From assembly GCA_002705085.1 (NCBI GenBank), contig PAHO01000049.1, positions 6,160-70,159 of the forward strand: a stretch of 64,000 bases of DNA, read 5' to 3'. The stretch comes from Phycisphaerae bacterium. GTDB lineage: Bacteria > Planctomycetota > Phycisphaerae > Phycisphaerales > SM1A02. The notes beneath the pieces are model-generated. The model was not told the DNA's origin. It worked only from the letters and a program-made list of their open reading frames with translations, and searched no databases. The translations under genes and the position numbers were made by a program. This document shows positions 28,105 to 37,900 of this stretch, piece after piece; position 1 is the first letter of the stretch; every line of letters begins with the position of its first letter.

Positions 28105-28397
28105 GGGTCTAACTCCATAAGTGTGGGGTGAATAAGGAACCACTACATTGAGCAAGGAAAACCGGGGAACATTCCCCAATCTTTCCTACAGGTGAGAAAA
28201 TAGGGCGAGACAGTAAAGATTCCGTTCAGACTCTTAGTCATCTCCATTAAGAACTACTGGTTGTTGAAAAGTCGTCCGGTTCGATTCTTCGGTGCGAAAA
28301 ATATCGCCTAAGACATCCCCTGCCTGAGTCCAAGATCTACGATTGAATTCAAAATGCGGCGAATTAACCAGTCACTTGCAAATTCTGAACATTTCCC
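28105..28397. other. Intergenic region between divergent genes
   Basis: About 290 bases upstream of both the beta-helix gene (leftward) and the nitrilase gene (rightward). Apart from the ribosome-binding site of the leftward gene and a 14-base inverted repeat at 28164-28177, no gene or RNA is apparent. Confidence 0.5.
28164..28177. promoter_or_regulatory. Inverted repeat, possible operator
   Basis: GGGGAA-CA-TTCCCC, a perfect 6-bp dyad 60 bases upstream of the beta-helix gene start. It could be a dimeric regulator site. No second copy was noticed in the window. Confidence 0.3.
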
Positions 28398-29225
28398 ATG
28401 AAAATTGCACTCGTCTCCAGCGTGTTCCCTAAGGGCTCTAGTGAACTGCGGGAAAGGCTTCACTCCGTCAAATCCAACGGTGCCGCCCTGGCCTTGCTCC
28501 CCGAATGTCCCGCCCAGCCCTGGGTGGCAGCCACCTCCAAGGCCTCCCCGCACGACGCCGAACCCGCAGGCGGTCCGAGGGAGTCCCGGCAAGCCGCAGC
28601 AGCCCGAGCCGCCGAAATCGCCCTGTTGGGTGGATCGATCGAGCAGATGGAAGACGGTGGCCGCCTCAACACCGCAGTCTTCTGGGACCACCACGGCCGG
28701 GAGCAACTTCGGTACAGCAAAATGCACATCCCCGATGAACCGGGGTTCCGAGAAGCCGCCCATTACGACCCCAGCACCAACGCCGTGCGGTGTGTGGAGT
28801 ACCACGGCTGGCGTATCGGCGTACAGATCTGCTCGGACAACCAGCGTCCCACCGGATGCCAAATGCTTGCCGCCCAAGGTTGCGATTTGATCCTGAACCC
28901 CAGAGCCACCGAACGCACCTTTCTGGACACCTGGATCACAGTCTGGCGGGCCAACGCCATCACCACGGGATGCTGGGTAGCCAGTGTGAACCGACCAGAC
29001 ACTGAATCTGGTGTGCCATTAGGAGGCCCCTCGGTGATCATCGATCCCTTTGGCGAAGTGCAACTGTTTGAAGACCCATTGGCGGTGGTCACGCTGGATC
29101 AATCTCGGGTGGTCGAAGCGCGGCAAGCGTACCCCGGGTACCTCGCCATCCCATCCGCGACCTATGCCCAACTGTGGCGAACCATCCCTTCTCGTCCAGC
29201 ATGGCCGCACGGGGAGCCGAGTTGA
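28398..29225 (+). CDS. Carbon-nitrogen hydrolase (nitrilase superfamily)
   Basis: 275 residues. The catalytic triad is visible: Glu36 in ALLPECPAQPW, Lys in RYSKMHIPDEPGF and Cys in IGVQICSDNQRP. The amidase-type Asn/Arg stretch ILNPRATERTF and SGGS-like GVPLGGPSVIIDPFGEV also fit. It likely hydrolyses an amide or N-carbamoyl compound in the cytoplasm. It is closest in layout to the N-carbamoylputrescine/beta-ureidopropionase-like branches, but the substrate cannot be fixed. It stands alone between two exported-protein genes. Confidence 0.88.
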   Translation: MKIALVSSVFPKGSSELRERLHSVKSNGAALALLPECPAQPWVAATSKASPHDAEPAGGPRESRQAAAARAAEIALLGGSIEQMEDGGRLNTAVFWDHHGREQLRYSKMHIPDEPGFREAAHYDPSTNAVRCVEYHGWRIGVQICSDNQRPTGCQMLAAQGCDLILNPRATERTFLDTWITVWRANAITTGCWVASVNRPDTESGVPLGGPSVIIDPFGEVQLFEDPLAVVTLDQSRVVEARQAYPGYLAIPSATYAQLWRTIPSRPAWPHGEPS

Positions 29226-29334
29226 CCGATAACGGATCGTTTCAGGCTTAATTTGTCGCAATGGAATACCCCCGGCAGATGAATTTGCCTGAACTGGCAA
29301 GAAAGCGTCACTACCCCTTGCACTCCGTCCGATG

Positions 29335-29362
29335 TTGCCAATGATGTAGGTACGTATTAAAT
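29335..29362 (+). promoter_or_regulatory. Candidate sigma70-type promoter
   Basis: TTGCCA at 29335-29340, a 16-base spacer and TTAAAT at 29357-29362, followed 30 bases later by GGAG (29392-29395) and the ATG at 29403. Confidence 0.4.
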
Positions 29363-29402
29363 CGTTCCTGTTTGCATTCCTTGTGACAATTGGAGATACC
29401 AC

Positions 29403-31013
29403 ATGAATCGCATTGCGCTTGGCCTTTCTCTGGCCGCCTCTAGCATCGCTTTCGGCCAAGTTTTGGCCTACGAGCCTTTTGAATACCCCGCCGGAAACCT
29501 GAGTGGCAAAGACGGCGGAATTGGATTCGCTGAATCTTGGCAGCAGTCGGTGACCACGAACTCAGTCACCACATCGAGCCTCGAGATCGCGGGCATCACC
29601 ACCTCTGGCAATCGTCTCACTGAAGGTGGCGGTTATGTCGAGAGCTTCCGAACTCTTTCACAAACCTGGGCTCCGGCTGATGCTGACAACCCCGTGGCCA
29701 CTGAAATTTGGTTCTCGGTCCACGCTGCGTTGAATGAAAACAACAGCCACGACCCATTCTTCGAATGCTTTACTGGAGTCACGCTCATTCGTGAAAACGG
29801 AGATGAAGCATTGCGACTTGGCCAAGCCTGGTCTGATGGTGTCTGGGGATACAGCCAACCCTTCGTCACCGATATTAGTTCCACCGTCAACATTGATACG
29901 ACTGCACGACTGCTCGTGGTCAGAATGCTTGACCCTGGGACTGGGGCACAAGATTGCCAAGTGGATTTCTGGGTCGACCCCCCATTGTCTGGTGGTGAAC
30001 CCGCTGCTGACCCAACACTCAGCGGCATCATCTATGGCGGAGGGTTCAACAGAATCAAGGTGGCGGCCGGCCAAAATGGCGGCGCGACCTGGTTGACCGA
30101 CTATGACGAAATCAAAATTGGCCTGAGCTTTGAAGAAGTCACGACCGGCACCCCCTCGATCGCGTACGAAGGCTTTGACTACGCTGAAAATGACATCGAC
30201 GGCACCATGAATGGTGGCTCTGGCTTCGCGAGCGCGTGGTCCGATGCCCCCCCTGTCAACCGCACCGTGGATGAAGGCATTGCCTCAGCATGCGCAACTG
30301 GCCTCGGCGGCTCCGGCCAGACCGGTGGAAACGGGGCCGGTGCTTTCCGGTACCTCGACGCTTCATACGGCACATCTGGAGACCCAGAAACCGTTTACTA
30401 CTCACTGGTCGCACGAACCAATCCGGACAACCCGGTGGCCGAAGGTGACTTGGGATGGTACGCCGGCGCTTCCCTGTTCAATGGCGATGCCGAAGTCTTG
30501 TTCTTGGGCAAACCATGGGCCTCGAGTTCATGGGGCTTTGACGCCCAGGACGGCGCTTGTGATGGCGAAGTGAATGGTTGCGGTTTCAGTGCCGTCGAAC
30601 TCAGCGACACCCCAAGTCTCATCGTCGTCAAGATGGACTTTGATGGGATCGGCGGGGCCACCACATCCTTGTGGGTTGATCCAACCGACTGCCTTGAGGG
30701 AACACCTGAAGTTGTCTACGAAGATGCCAACAACCCAGGCTTCAACCGCATCCGCTTCCAAGCTGGAAATGGCCCCGCATACATGGACTTTGATGAAGTC
30801 CGCGTCGGTCGCACTTGGAATGATGTGGTGCCCAACGATGGCGGCAGCGATTGCCCAGAAGACATCAATGGAGACGGCATTGTCGGCTTCGGCGACGTCC
30901 TCTCGGCACTGTCCGCTTGGGGAGACACTGGTGGTGATGCTGACGTCGACGGTGACGGTGTCGTTGCCTTCGGCGATGTGCTCGCCGTGTTGTCTTCATT
31001 CGGGCCCTGCTAA
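29403..31013 (+). CDS. Secreted protein with two homologous domains and a GC-type dockerin
   Basis: 536 residues with a signal peptide (MNRIALGLSLAASSIAFGQ). Two ~230-residue modules are visible: ~20-250 starting AYEPFEYPAGNLSGKDGGIGFAESW, and ~252-480 starting AYEGFDYAENDIDGTMNGGSGFASAW. They end in matching GFNRIKVAAGQNG...YDEIKIG and GFNRIRFQAGNG...FDEVRVG. They look like jelly-roll/lectin-type repeats. The C-terminus is a double dockerin-like Ca loop (DINGDGIVGFGDVLSAL, DVDGDGVVAFGDVLAVLSSFGPC). Function unknown; probably cell-surface or extracellular. Confidence 0.8.
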   Translation: MNRIALGLSLAASSIAFGQVLAYEPFEYPAGNLSGKDGGIGFAESWQQSVTTNSVTTSSLEIAGITTSGNRLTEGGGYVESFRTLSQTWAPADADNPVATEIWFSVHAALNENNSHDPFFECFTGVTLIRENGDEALRLGQAWSDGVWGYSQPFVTDISSTVNIDTTARLLVVRMLDPGTGAQDCQVDFWVDPPLSGGEPAADPTLSGIIYGGGFNRIKVAAGQNGGATWLTDYDEIKIGLSFEEVTTGTPSIAYEGFDYAENDIDGTMNGGSGFASAWSDAPPVNRTVDEGIASACATGLGGSGQTGGNGAGAFRYLDASYGTSGDPETVYYSLVARTNPDNPVAEGDLGWYAGASLFNGDAEVLFLGKPWASSSWGFDAQDGACDGEVNGCGFSAVELSDTPSLIVVKMDFDGIGGATTSLWVDPTDCLEGTPEVVYEDANNPGFNRIRFQAGNGPAYMDFDEVRVGRTWNDVVPNDGGSDCPEDINGDGIVGFGDVLSALSAWGDTGGDADVDGDGVVAFGDVLAVLSSFGPC

Positions 31014-31049
31014 AGCAAGACCGAATCCACAGATCAATTGATCTCATCC

Positions 31050-31082
31050 CACGGCCCCGCTTCGGCGGGGCCGTGTTTGTTT
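31050..31082 (+). terminator. Rho-independent terminator after the duplicated-domain gene
   Basis: CACGGCCCCGC, loop TTCG, GCGGGGCCGTG, then TTTGTTT. The 11-bp stem and T-rich tail lie between convergent genes. Confidence 0.92.
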
Positions 31083-31816
31083 CAGGCTGACCAGACGCCC
31101 TGCTCGATCAACTGCTGGGTCACGGTGCCCGACCAATCACGATTGGCTGCGGGTGAAGCTGGCGAAGGGTGAAGAATGCTTGTCACACGCACCCCATCTG
31201 GGAGAGCCCTCCTCGCCGAGGCTTCCGCAACCTTCCCCACCCCAATGACGTGGGGGACATTGAGGATCTCCACCAATTCGCGCAAACACGAATCACAAGG
31301 TGCAGTCAAAGCCGCCCGCTCGTCCGCGGGAAGTTTGTCCGGCGTGCGGTTGCGTCCACTTTCTTCCATGAAGGCCAGAGGGCACCAATTCCAGACAAAG
31401 TGAGACGCGGCAAACGCATCGGCGGTGCCGAACTTCTCCTGCATGAGCCCCCAAAACCGGCGCCCCGACACCTCACTCTTGGCACAAGAGAATCCCTCGA
31501 TTGGCCGATTGGGATGGGCATCCTTGGGCGAGACCACTTTCCCCTCCAGCCCCAGAAAACACCGGACTGCGCCAACCTCGCCAAATGGCACTCCGGTCTG
31601 AGACATCCCCCATGGACCTGGGTTCATGCCTAGAAACAAACTGCTTATGCCGGTACGGGAGTACTGCTTTAAATATGCCTCATGTGGCTCTCTGGCATGA
31701 TCCAAGGGGCGAGAAACATGAGTTACTGGTTTCGAGAAATGAAGAGTTCTTGTTGCGGAAGCAACATGTCGAGAACAGGACAAAACCCTTTGTGTGATGG
31801 TGGCAGAGTTGGTCAT
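31082..31816 (-). CDS. Uracil-DNA glycosylase, SMUG1-like
   Basis: 244 residues. The SMUG1 motifs GMNPGPWGMSQTGVPFGEV (water-activating/uracil pocket) and HPSPASPAANRDW (DNA-intercalating His loop) are present, with NWCPLAFM and VIGVGKVAEA between. It removes uracil and hydroxymethyluracil from DNA. The ATG at 31816 gives ~40 residues before the core; a shorter start is possible. It is convergent with the duplicated-domain gene and shares the terminator region. Confidence 0.88.
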   Translation of the reverse strand: MTNSATITQRVLSCSRHVASATRTLHFSKPVTHVSRPLDHAREPHEAYLKQYSRTGISSLFLGMNPGPWGMSQTGVPFGEVGAVRCFLGLEGKVVSPKDAHPNRPIEGFSCAKSEVSGRRFWGLMQEKFGTADAFAASHFVWNWCPLAFMEESGRNRTPDKLPADERAALTAPCDSCLRELVEILNVPHVIGVGKVAEASARRALPDGVRVTSILHPSPASPAANRDWSGTVTQQLIEQGVWSA

Positions 31817-32013
31817 ATCAAATCGAGCCGAATCTACATAAACGAGGCTGCCTATGAGGTGGGAATAACCTTCCCAATCCCATAGTCTGCAGAGTGTGAG
31901 ACAGAGTTCTGCTTGATTTCATCCATTTTATCATGGCATGAGACCAAAAATGACCGACTATGGATTGATACTCGCGGCCAGTGAAGTATGTACTGAACTC
32001 AGGAGAACCATCG

Positions 32014-33087
32014 ATGTTCCTTACCACCTGCTTCTTCCTTCTTGCCCAATCCAACGGACTGGGCTGTGCAACCGACCTTTCTGAAGACGGCAGCGTTGGC
32101 TTTGACGATCTCACCGTGGTACTGAGCCAATGGAACACCCCAAATGGTGATGCAAATCAAGATGGCACCACCAACTTCCCTGACCTCGTTTTGGTCTTGA
32201 GCGAGTTCAACCGAGTGTGCCACCCATTTTCTTCGAATGTCGACGTGCAATTCGATTACGACAACCGGATGGTGACCATTTCCGCCAGCGGCTTGGCCGA
32301 TCACGTGATGGGGCCCTTCTCAGGACCCGATGCGACCTGCCAAAACCCCAATACGCCGAGCAACCAAAACCGGACCATCATGCTCCCCATGAATCCCGTG
32401 TTCACTCCAAATCCTTCGGTCGATTTGCTCAACACGCTCGGTCCCGTTGGCATCGCAATCAATGGAGTGGCGTTGTACAACCCGTACGACGGTGGTGGTG
32501 TCGACGCCCCTTCAACCATCTGCATGGACGCCTTCAAGGGCCATCCGAGTCCAGATGGCTCCTACCACTATCACCAATGGAGCCCCCGCTTTGATGGCAC
32601 CCTCAGCAATGGTCATTCTGAGTTGATTGGGTATGGCTACGACGGGTTCCCCGTATTTGGCCCCTGGGAGTCCGCAGGCGTTTTGGCCAAAGACCTGACC
32701 GGTGAGAACCAGTTGGACGCCTGCAACGGGCACTACGACCCCGTCTTGGGGTGGCACTATCACGCTGTTGCTTACGGGCCCGTGAAAGATATCGATGCTG
32801 GCGAAGATCCTGATGGATTCCCATGGATCTTTGGCTGCTTCCATGGCGAACCTGTTGCCGGCAACTTTGGCGGTGGCGGCGGTGGCGGCGGTGGCGGCGG
32901 AGGCGGCGGCGGAGGCGGCGGAGGCGGCGGCGGAGGCGGCGGAGGCGGCGGCTGCAATGGATGTGCGCAGAACACCATCCCACCACCAATCTGCAATTGC
33001 GTCCACACCATGCCCGGGTACGAGTCTTGCTGCATGGTTTGGACCCCCGCATGCCAAGCCGCAGCCGAGCAATTCTGTGGCTTCTAA
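32014..33087 (+). CDS. YHYH-domain secreted protein with N-terminal dockerin and poly-glycine tract
   Basis: 357 residues. Short signal peptide (MFLTTCFFLLAQS), then an N-terminal dockerin-like pair (~18-66: DLSEDGSVGFDDLTVVLSQW, DANQDGTTNFPDLVLVLSEF). The YHYH domain has GSYHYHQWSPRFDG with Tyr184-His187, plus GYGYDGFPVFGPWE and GHYDPVLGWHYHAV. A run of 28 glycines (~286-313) follows, then a Cys-rich tail (CNGCAQN...CNC...CCMVW...CGF). The YHYH family is of unknown function, often near metal or redox proteins. AGGAG lies 10 bases before the ATG at 32014. It overlaps the next gene by 11 bases. Confidence 0.8.
   Translation: MFLTTCFFLLAQSNGLGCATDLSEDGSVGFDDLTVVLSQWNTPNGDANQDGTTNFPDLVLVLSEFNRVCHPFSSNVDVQFDYDNRMVTISASGLADHVMGPFSGPDATCQNPNTPSNQNRTIMLPMNPVFTPNPSVDLLNTLGPVGIAINGVALYNPYDGGGVDAPSTICMDAFKGHPSPDGSYHYHQWSPRFDGTLSNGHSELIGYGYDGFPVFGPWESAGVLAKDLTGENQLDACNGHYDPVLGWHYHAVAYGPVKDIDAGEDPDGFPWIFGCFHGEPVAGNFGGGGGGGGGGGGGGGGGGGGGGGGGGGGCNGCAQNTIPPPICNCVHTMPGYESCCMVWTPACQAAAEQFCGF
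32869..32952 (+). repeat. GGN microsatellite encoding 28 glycines
   Basis: 84 bases of GGC/GGT/GGA codons with no interruption. A 9- or 12-base sub-pattern (GGC GGC GGA) recurs. It is prone to slippage and lies in frame inside the YHYH gene. Confidence 0.95.
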
Positions 33088-33622
33088 ACGTCTGGTGTTG
33101 GTTTGGCTCTGCCTGACCGCCAGTTGCCAAAGTCTCAAACCCGCACACCAAATGCAGGCCCGAGATGGGTTTGATTCAAAAATTCGCTGTGCCGTTTTTC
33201 TCAGCCCTGACTGCCCCATCGCCAATGCCATGGCCCCCAGCTTGGGGCGGCTGGGTCAATATGCACAGCAACACGACATAGAAACACTATTGATTTACCC
33301 CAGAAAAGGCCTGACAACACGGCAAGTGAGCAACCATGCCCAAAGCTATGGACTGGTTGGGCATGTCGTACTGGATCCAGATCACCGATGGGTCAATTCC
33401 CTTGACGCAACGGTGACCCCGGAAGCTTTTGTCTTCTCTGGTGGGATCGAAAATCCAAATGTGCTGTATCAAGGACGCATCAATGATCTCTACCGGGGTG
33501 TCGGCAACCGGCAAGAGCAAGCAAGGAACCACGACTTCAGAAATGCCATCGAGAGAAGCATTGCTGGCAACCGGGAATCAGTCTCAGGCCCCCCTGCGGT
33601 CGGCTGTACCATCGAGCGGTGA
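33077..33622 (+). CDS. Redoxin-like lipoprotein (thioredoxin fold, single Cys)
   Basis: 181 residues. GTG start, then ASKRLVLVWLCLTASCQS, a lipoprotein signal with lipobox TASC. The thioredoxin-fold part has FLSPDCPIANAMAPSLGRL, where the usual CxxC is DCPIAN, as in planctomycete redoxin-cytochrome c proteins. VLDPDHRWVNSLDATVTPEAFVF and GGIENPNVLYQGRINDLY follow. It ends PPAVGCTIER, exactly where related proteins continue into the cytochrome domain that here is a separate gene, overlapped by 4 bases. It starts 11 bases before the YHYH stop. Redox partner unknown. Confidence 0.8.
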   Translation: MASKRLVLVWLCLTASCQSLKPAHQMQARDGFDSKIRCAVFLSPDCPIANAMAPSLGRLGQYAQQHDIETLLIYPRKGLTTRQVSNHAQSYGLVGHVVLDPDHRWVNSLDATVTPEAFVFSGGIENPNVLYQGRINDLYRGVGNRQEQARNHDFRNAIERSIAGNRESVSGPPAVGCTIER

Positions 33623-34866
33623 TTGATCCCCCCCCTCCAACATTTGAGGACGTTCGGGACCTGCTCAGCCAGAACTGTGTCGCATGCCACCAACAAGAGG
33701 GCCCTGCCCCGTTTTCGTTGACCAAATCCACGGATTACCAACGTCGTTCAGCATTCATTCAGGCCCTGATCCAAGAGGACCGAATGCCTCCCCACTTGGT
33801 GGCCTCAGAACGATGGAGCGATCAAGAAAAAGATGTGGTGTTGCGGTGGCTTGCTGCAGCCTCCCGCGATGAAGATTCCCAGACGGTTCCTGCACCAAAA
33901 GTGCCGTCATTTCGGAAGGATCGATCATTCCGAATCCCGGAGGGATTTGTGATTCCCAAGGAAGGTGGGGAGAGATGGCATCGAGGGGATCGGGATGTTC
34001 GGACATTCAGACTTGCACCAAGAGCCGATCAATTGCTTCGGGTCCAAGCTTGGCGTTTTCACTCATCAGCCCCCAGAGAAGTCGAAAGTATTGGCCTCGT
34101 CCACGATGACGGGACCATCGCACGCTACGGCGACCTCCAAGAGCCAAACACTCCGGGATACGAAATGACGGGCGACATGGGATGGCGTCCAGCTGGCATG
34201 CTGGGCGTTCTGGGCGTCGCAAACTCCACCTTCCGAATTCCTGATGGATTCCATTTTGAAGTCCCCCAAGATCATGAGATCGACTTTGAACTTCGATTCC
34301 GTCCGAGTGGAATTGACAAGCCCTTGGCGGCAACCCTCGAAGCTGAACTTGTCCCAGATCAGCAAAAGAGCCGGGCCTTGCATCTGATCCCACTCAGTAT
34401 CCGTTCATGGCGAGTGAAGGCGGGCGAATCCGGGACCCTCGAACAGCGATGGGTCAGTCCAATTGATATCGACGTTCCTCTGGTTTCCGTACGAGCGGGG
34501 CGAAGGATCAGAGGTGTCAGCCTCAGTGTGGATGGCAAAAGGGTCTTCGACATCCCGGATTGGGATCCACACTGGCAGCAAACTTGGGAGATTCCCGATC
34601 TACGGATGACCAAAGGCATGCAAGTTGTGGCCACATTCAACGTTGACAATTCTGAAGAGAACCCCAGAAATCCAGAGACCCCTCCCCGAGATATCCAATT
34701 CGGAAGACGAACCGGAGCACTCGGAATTTGGCTTCATGCCGCAGCAATTGACCCTGTTGATCAAGGCACGCTTCAGCAGATCCACCGAAGCATCTTTGAG
34801 GCCCAGCAGTCCGAACCTGTTGAGACGCCGAGGCAAATCGAGCAGAGTCCAAAAGCTTCGCCGTAA
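33619..34866 (+). CDS. Cytochrome c-like protein, C-terminal half of a redoxin/cytochrome c system
   Basis: 415 residues. It begins PPPPTFEDVRDLLSQNCVACHQQEGPAPFSL with a CxxCH haem site and RMPPHL as probable axial Met region, matching the cytochrome part of planctomycete/deltaproteobacterial redoxin-cytochrome-monooxygenase-type proteins. The rest is a beta-rich domain resembling the PHM-type fold partner (LRVQAWRFHSSAPREVESIGLVHDDG). No signal peptide of its own is present, so export would depend on fusion to the preceding redoxin or on some other route. The GTG start forms GTGA with the redoxin stop. Confidence 0.75.
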   Translation: MIDPPPPTFEDVRDLLSQNCVACHQQEGPAPFSLTKSTDYQRRSAFIQALIQEDRMPPHLVASERWSDQEKDVVLRWLAAASRDEDSQTVPAPKVPSFRKDRSFRIPEGFVIPKEGGERWHRGDRDVRTFRLAPRADQLLRVQAWRFHSSAPREVESIGLVHDDGTIARYGDLQEPNTPGYEMTGDMGWRPAGMLGVLGVANSTFRIPDGFHFEVPQDHEIDFELRFRPSGIDKPLAATLEAELVPDQQKSRALHLIPLSIRSWRVKAGESGTLEQRWVSPIDIDVPLVSVRAGRRIRGVSLSVDGKRVFDIPDWDPHWQQTWEIPDLRMTKGMQVVATFNVDNSEENPRNPETPPRDIQFGRRTGALGIWLHAAAIDPVDQGTLQQIHRSIFEAQQSEPVETPRQIEQSPKASP

Positions 34867-34926
34867 GTGTTCCCCGACTTGAGGGCCCCTCAAAGTTGAA
34901 CAGCCATTCGCTGACGAGTGCAGAAG

Positions 34927-37900
34927 TTAGCCGGAGCAAATACCCCAGTCGGCAAGCCCCTGAAGGATGTCGGCGAAGTCAACGATCCCGTCGATATTGA
35001 CATCTTCAGGAATCCAGTCGCCGTCTGAACCGTACGCCGCCAAGATACTGAGGATGTCGTTGAAGTCGACAGTGCCACTGAGATCCACGTCAGCTGGGCA
35101 ATCCAAACGACCATCGCAATCCGGGAACAACTCGACTTCCTCGATGCTGGTCAAGCCACTGCTGTCGGTGGCCGTGGCGACGATGCGATACCAGAACGGC
35201 TCGAAACCACAGCCCAACGGACTGATGACGGCGTTGGCTTCGCTGGTTTCCACGACCAACTCGGGATGGGTATGGTCGTTGTGATGCAGAATCACCTGCA
35301 TGGTCAACACCAAATCTTCATCGGGCGTCTCGCCATCAGTCGCAACTGAACGGAAAGGCACTTCCGTTTGAGCGTCAATGCGATACGGCTGCAAATTCAC
35401 CGGTTGAAGAATCTGCAAACTCGGCGGCGAGTCGTTCACCACCACCTGGAAAGTCTCCTCATCGCTCAGACCACCTGGGTCACTGACCCGGAGGGTCACG
35501 TCAAAGGTTTCAGGTTCTCCAGGGGTAGAAGCAACAAACACATGGCTTCCGTCAGGGTATCCATCAGTCTGCCCGTCGCCAAAGTCCCACTCCCAGTACA
35601 CGACCCCTCCGTTGGGGTCGTAAGAACTCGACCCCTCAAAGTTGACCACCAATGGACTGGTGCCCCACTGCACATCAAGACTGGCCACCGCCACTGGGGG
35701 CTGATTGCCCGAGGGTGAATACTTCCAGGCGGTCATGTAATCCGGCCAACGAATATGCCACATTTCGTCGGAGTATGGGTTGTCGAACAAGCCCACAATG
35801 TTGCCCATACCGGTTCGGAATTCTTCCACCGAAACCAAGTTGCCATCGTCGTCTTCGCGGAGCACTCGAATCCAACCTGAGCTGTAATCCGCAATGAAGC
35901 AACTCCCACGATAGGACTCTGGATACAGATCGCCCATGGAGAAGCTGACCCCACCCGCGCAGTTGCCTGCAAATGGATCACCAGAAACGGGAGAACCATT
36001 GGCTCCCACCATGGTCTCGGTTGCGTTCCCGGCGGAGTCGTACAACGGCACTTCGGCCCGCGGGGTACCAAAATACGAATGCAACCAGGAGAGCATGGGT
36101 CGCTTGTGCACAAACGTTGGAACCGTGGTGATGGGATTGTCGCCTCCGGGCCCGGACGGTGAACTGGATTCGCCGACAATCAAGGCGTCGAAGTTCGCAC
36201 CACTCTGGCCAATCGCGGTGATACGAACCGTATTGTCCCCTTCGATGAAGGGCACTTCGACGGAGACCGTTTGCCAATCGGACCATCCAGCGGTGGAAGG
36301 GAAGTTCAAACTGGACTCAACGACCACCCCATTGATTTTGAGTTCCAATGGTCGCGGGGCGTTTCCTAAGGCATAACGGAAGGCGATCGTCTCCAAACCC
36401 TCGGCACCAGAAGGAACTGTCCATTCGATCCAGTCATCGAAAGGATTCTGGAAATCAAGCAGGCCGGTCCCAGTAGCGCCGCCAGAAGTGCCTTCGTAGT
36501 ACTCCGGACCATCCCACGTGGCGTCCTCAGCCTGCAAGACCTGTTGCACCTCAAGAACACTTGCATCATCAAACCAAACCGCTCCACCTTCGAAGAATGG
36601 CTGGTCGAATGACAGAACAATTCTCCCCGTAACGGCAAAATCGGGGGCAACCGCAAACGCCGATCTTCCGATCACAATGTCATCGCCAGTGCTTCCGGTG
36701 ATGACATCATTTTCAGAATTACGAACCAAAACTCCATCAGCATTAAAAAACTGAAGCGCGATTTTGGTTGAGTTTGATGTCCCAGAGATAGAGTCCCAAG
36801 AAGGGGTCACGGCCTTGACACTTGCCACGTAACTCTTGCCCCCGACAACTTGGAAATCTTGCCAGATCCGGGTTTCAGTCTCCCCGGAGATGAAAGGGCC
36901 GTACAACTTGGCGGCGTTGAAAGCGAAGACCGAAGTCGGGTCTAGGAAGGCACTGAACTCTGATCCCCAAGGGAAGAATTCCGAAGAATTGAAGTTGCCG
37001 TTGACGAGCAATTCATCGCCTGACACACCACCGCTATCGCAGGGATTACCCCAATAAGGCTCATTGGTGGTGTCTTGCACCAACAGATCTTGATAGCGGA
37101 AGAAATCGATACCGCAGTTGGATCCGAGTGGATTGGGGGCGGAAGGATTCTCGGTCAACACCGGGGCATACCCGGGCTCCAAATGATTGCCTTCATAGAT
37201 CGGCCAGCCGAAGTTCTGGGCCGGACCATCGCACACGTTGAGCTCTTCCCAAGTGACATAACCCACATCACCGATGTACAGGGCCCCGGGGTTCCCGTCT
37301 TCGGGATCGTGGCTTCCTGAGTCAGGCTTCAGCGCCATCCGGTAGGGATTGCGAAGCCCCAAAGCCCAAACACGACTGCGTGGTGCTCGCGGCGCTGACG
37401 GATCAAAAAACGGATTGGACGACAGGCCATCACCGTTGATGGGATTCAACCGCAAAATCTTGCCACAGTGAGAATCAACAGTTTGGGCACGGAAAGCTCC
37501 AACATTTTCATGGGGCTTCAGAATGCCTTCATTCAGTGCGACATTGACATAGGTTCCGGGTTGCTGCCCACCATTGTCGGTACCGTTGTAACTGGCACAG
37601 TCACCCACAGAAAGCAGCAGAGTGCCATCGGTACCGAAAACCAACGAACCCACAGCATGCGATTCATGGACAATCGGTATTCCGGTCTGGGCGGATTCGC
37701 CCAACAGCACCAAACGACTCTGGGGGTCAACACTGTTGAACCCATCAGAGGATCGCACGGTGTATCGAGTGACTCGGCCAATGGTCGCACCGTAGTACTC
37801 ATCAGTACCCGCGTCGTACTTCGGCGTACCGGCATACAACAGATGATGCCGGTCGACGGCATACAAGAGATAAATCCATCCGTTTTGCCGGAAGCCAGGG

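Noticed and set aside
32869-32952. GGN tract considered as CRISPR or tandem-repeat array
   Set aside because: No spacers; a simple in-frame microsatellite.
32512-33231. Minus-strand frames with Ala-, Arg- or Pro-rich runs over the poly-glycine tract
   Set aside because: Produced by the GGN repeat read on the other strand.
34875-34894. Short hairpin TTGAGG-GCC-CCTCAA after the cytochrome gene
   Set aside because: Six-bp stem, no T-run; too weak to call a terminator.
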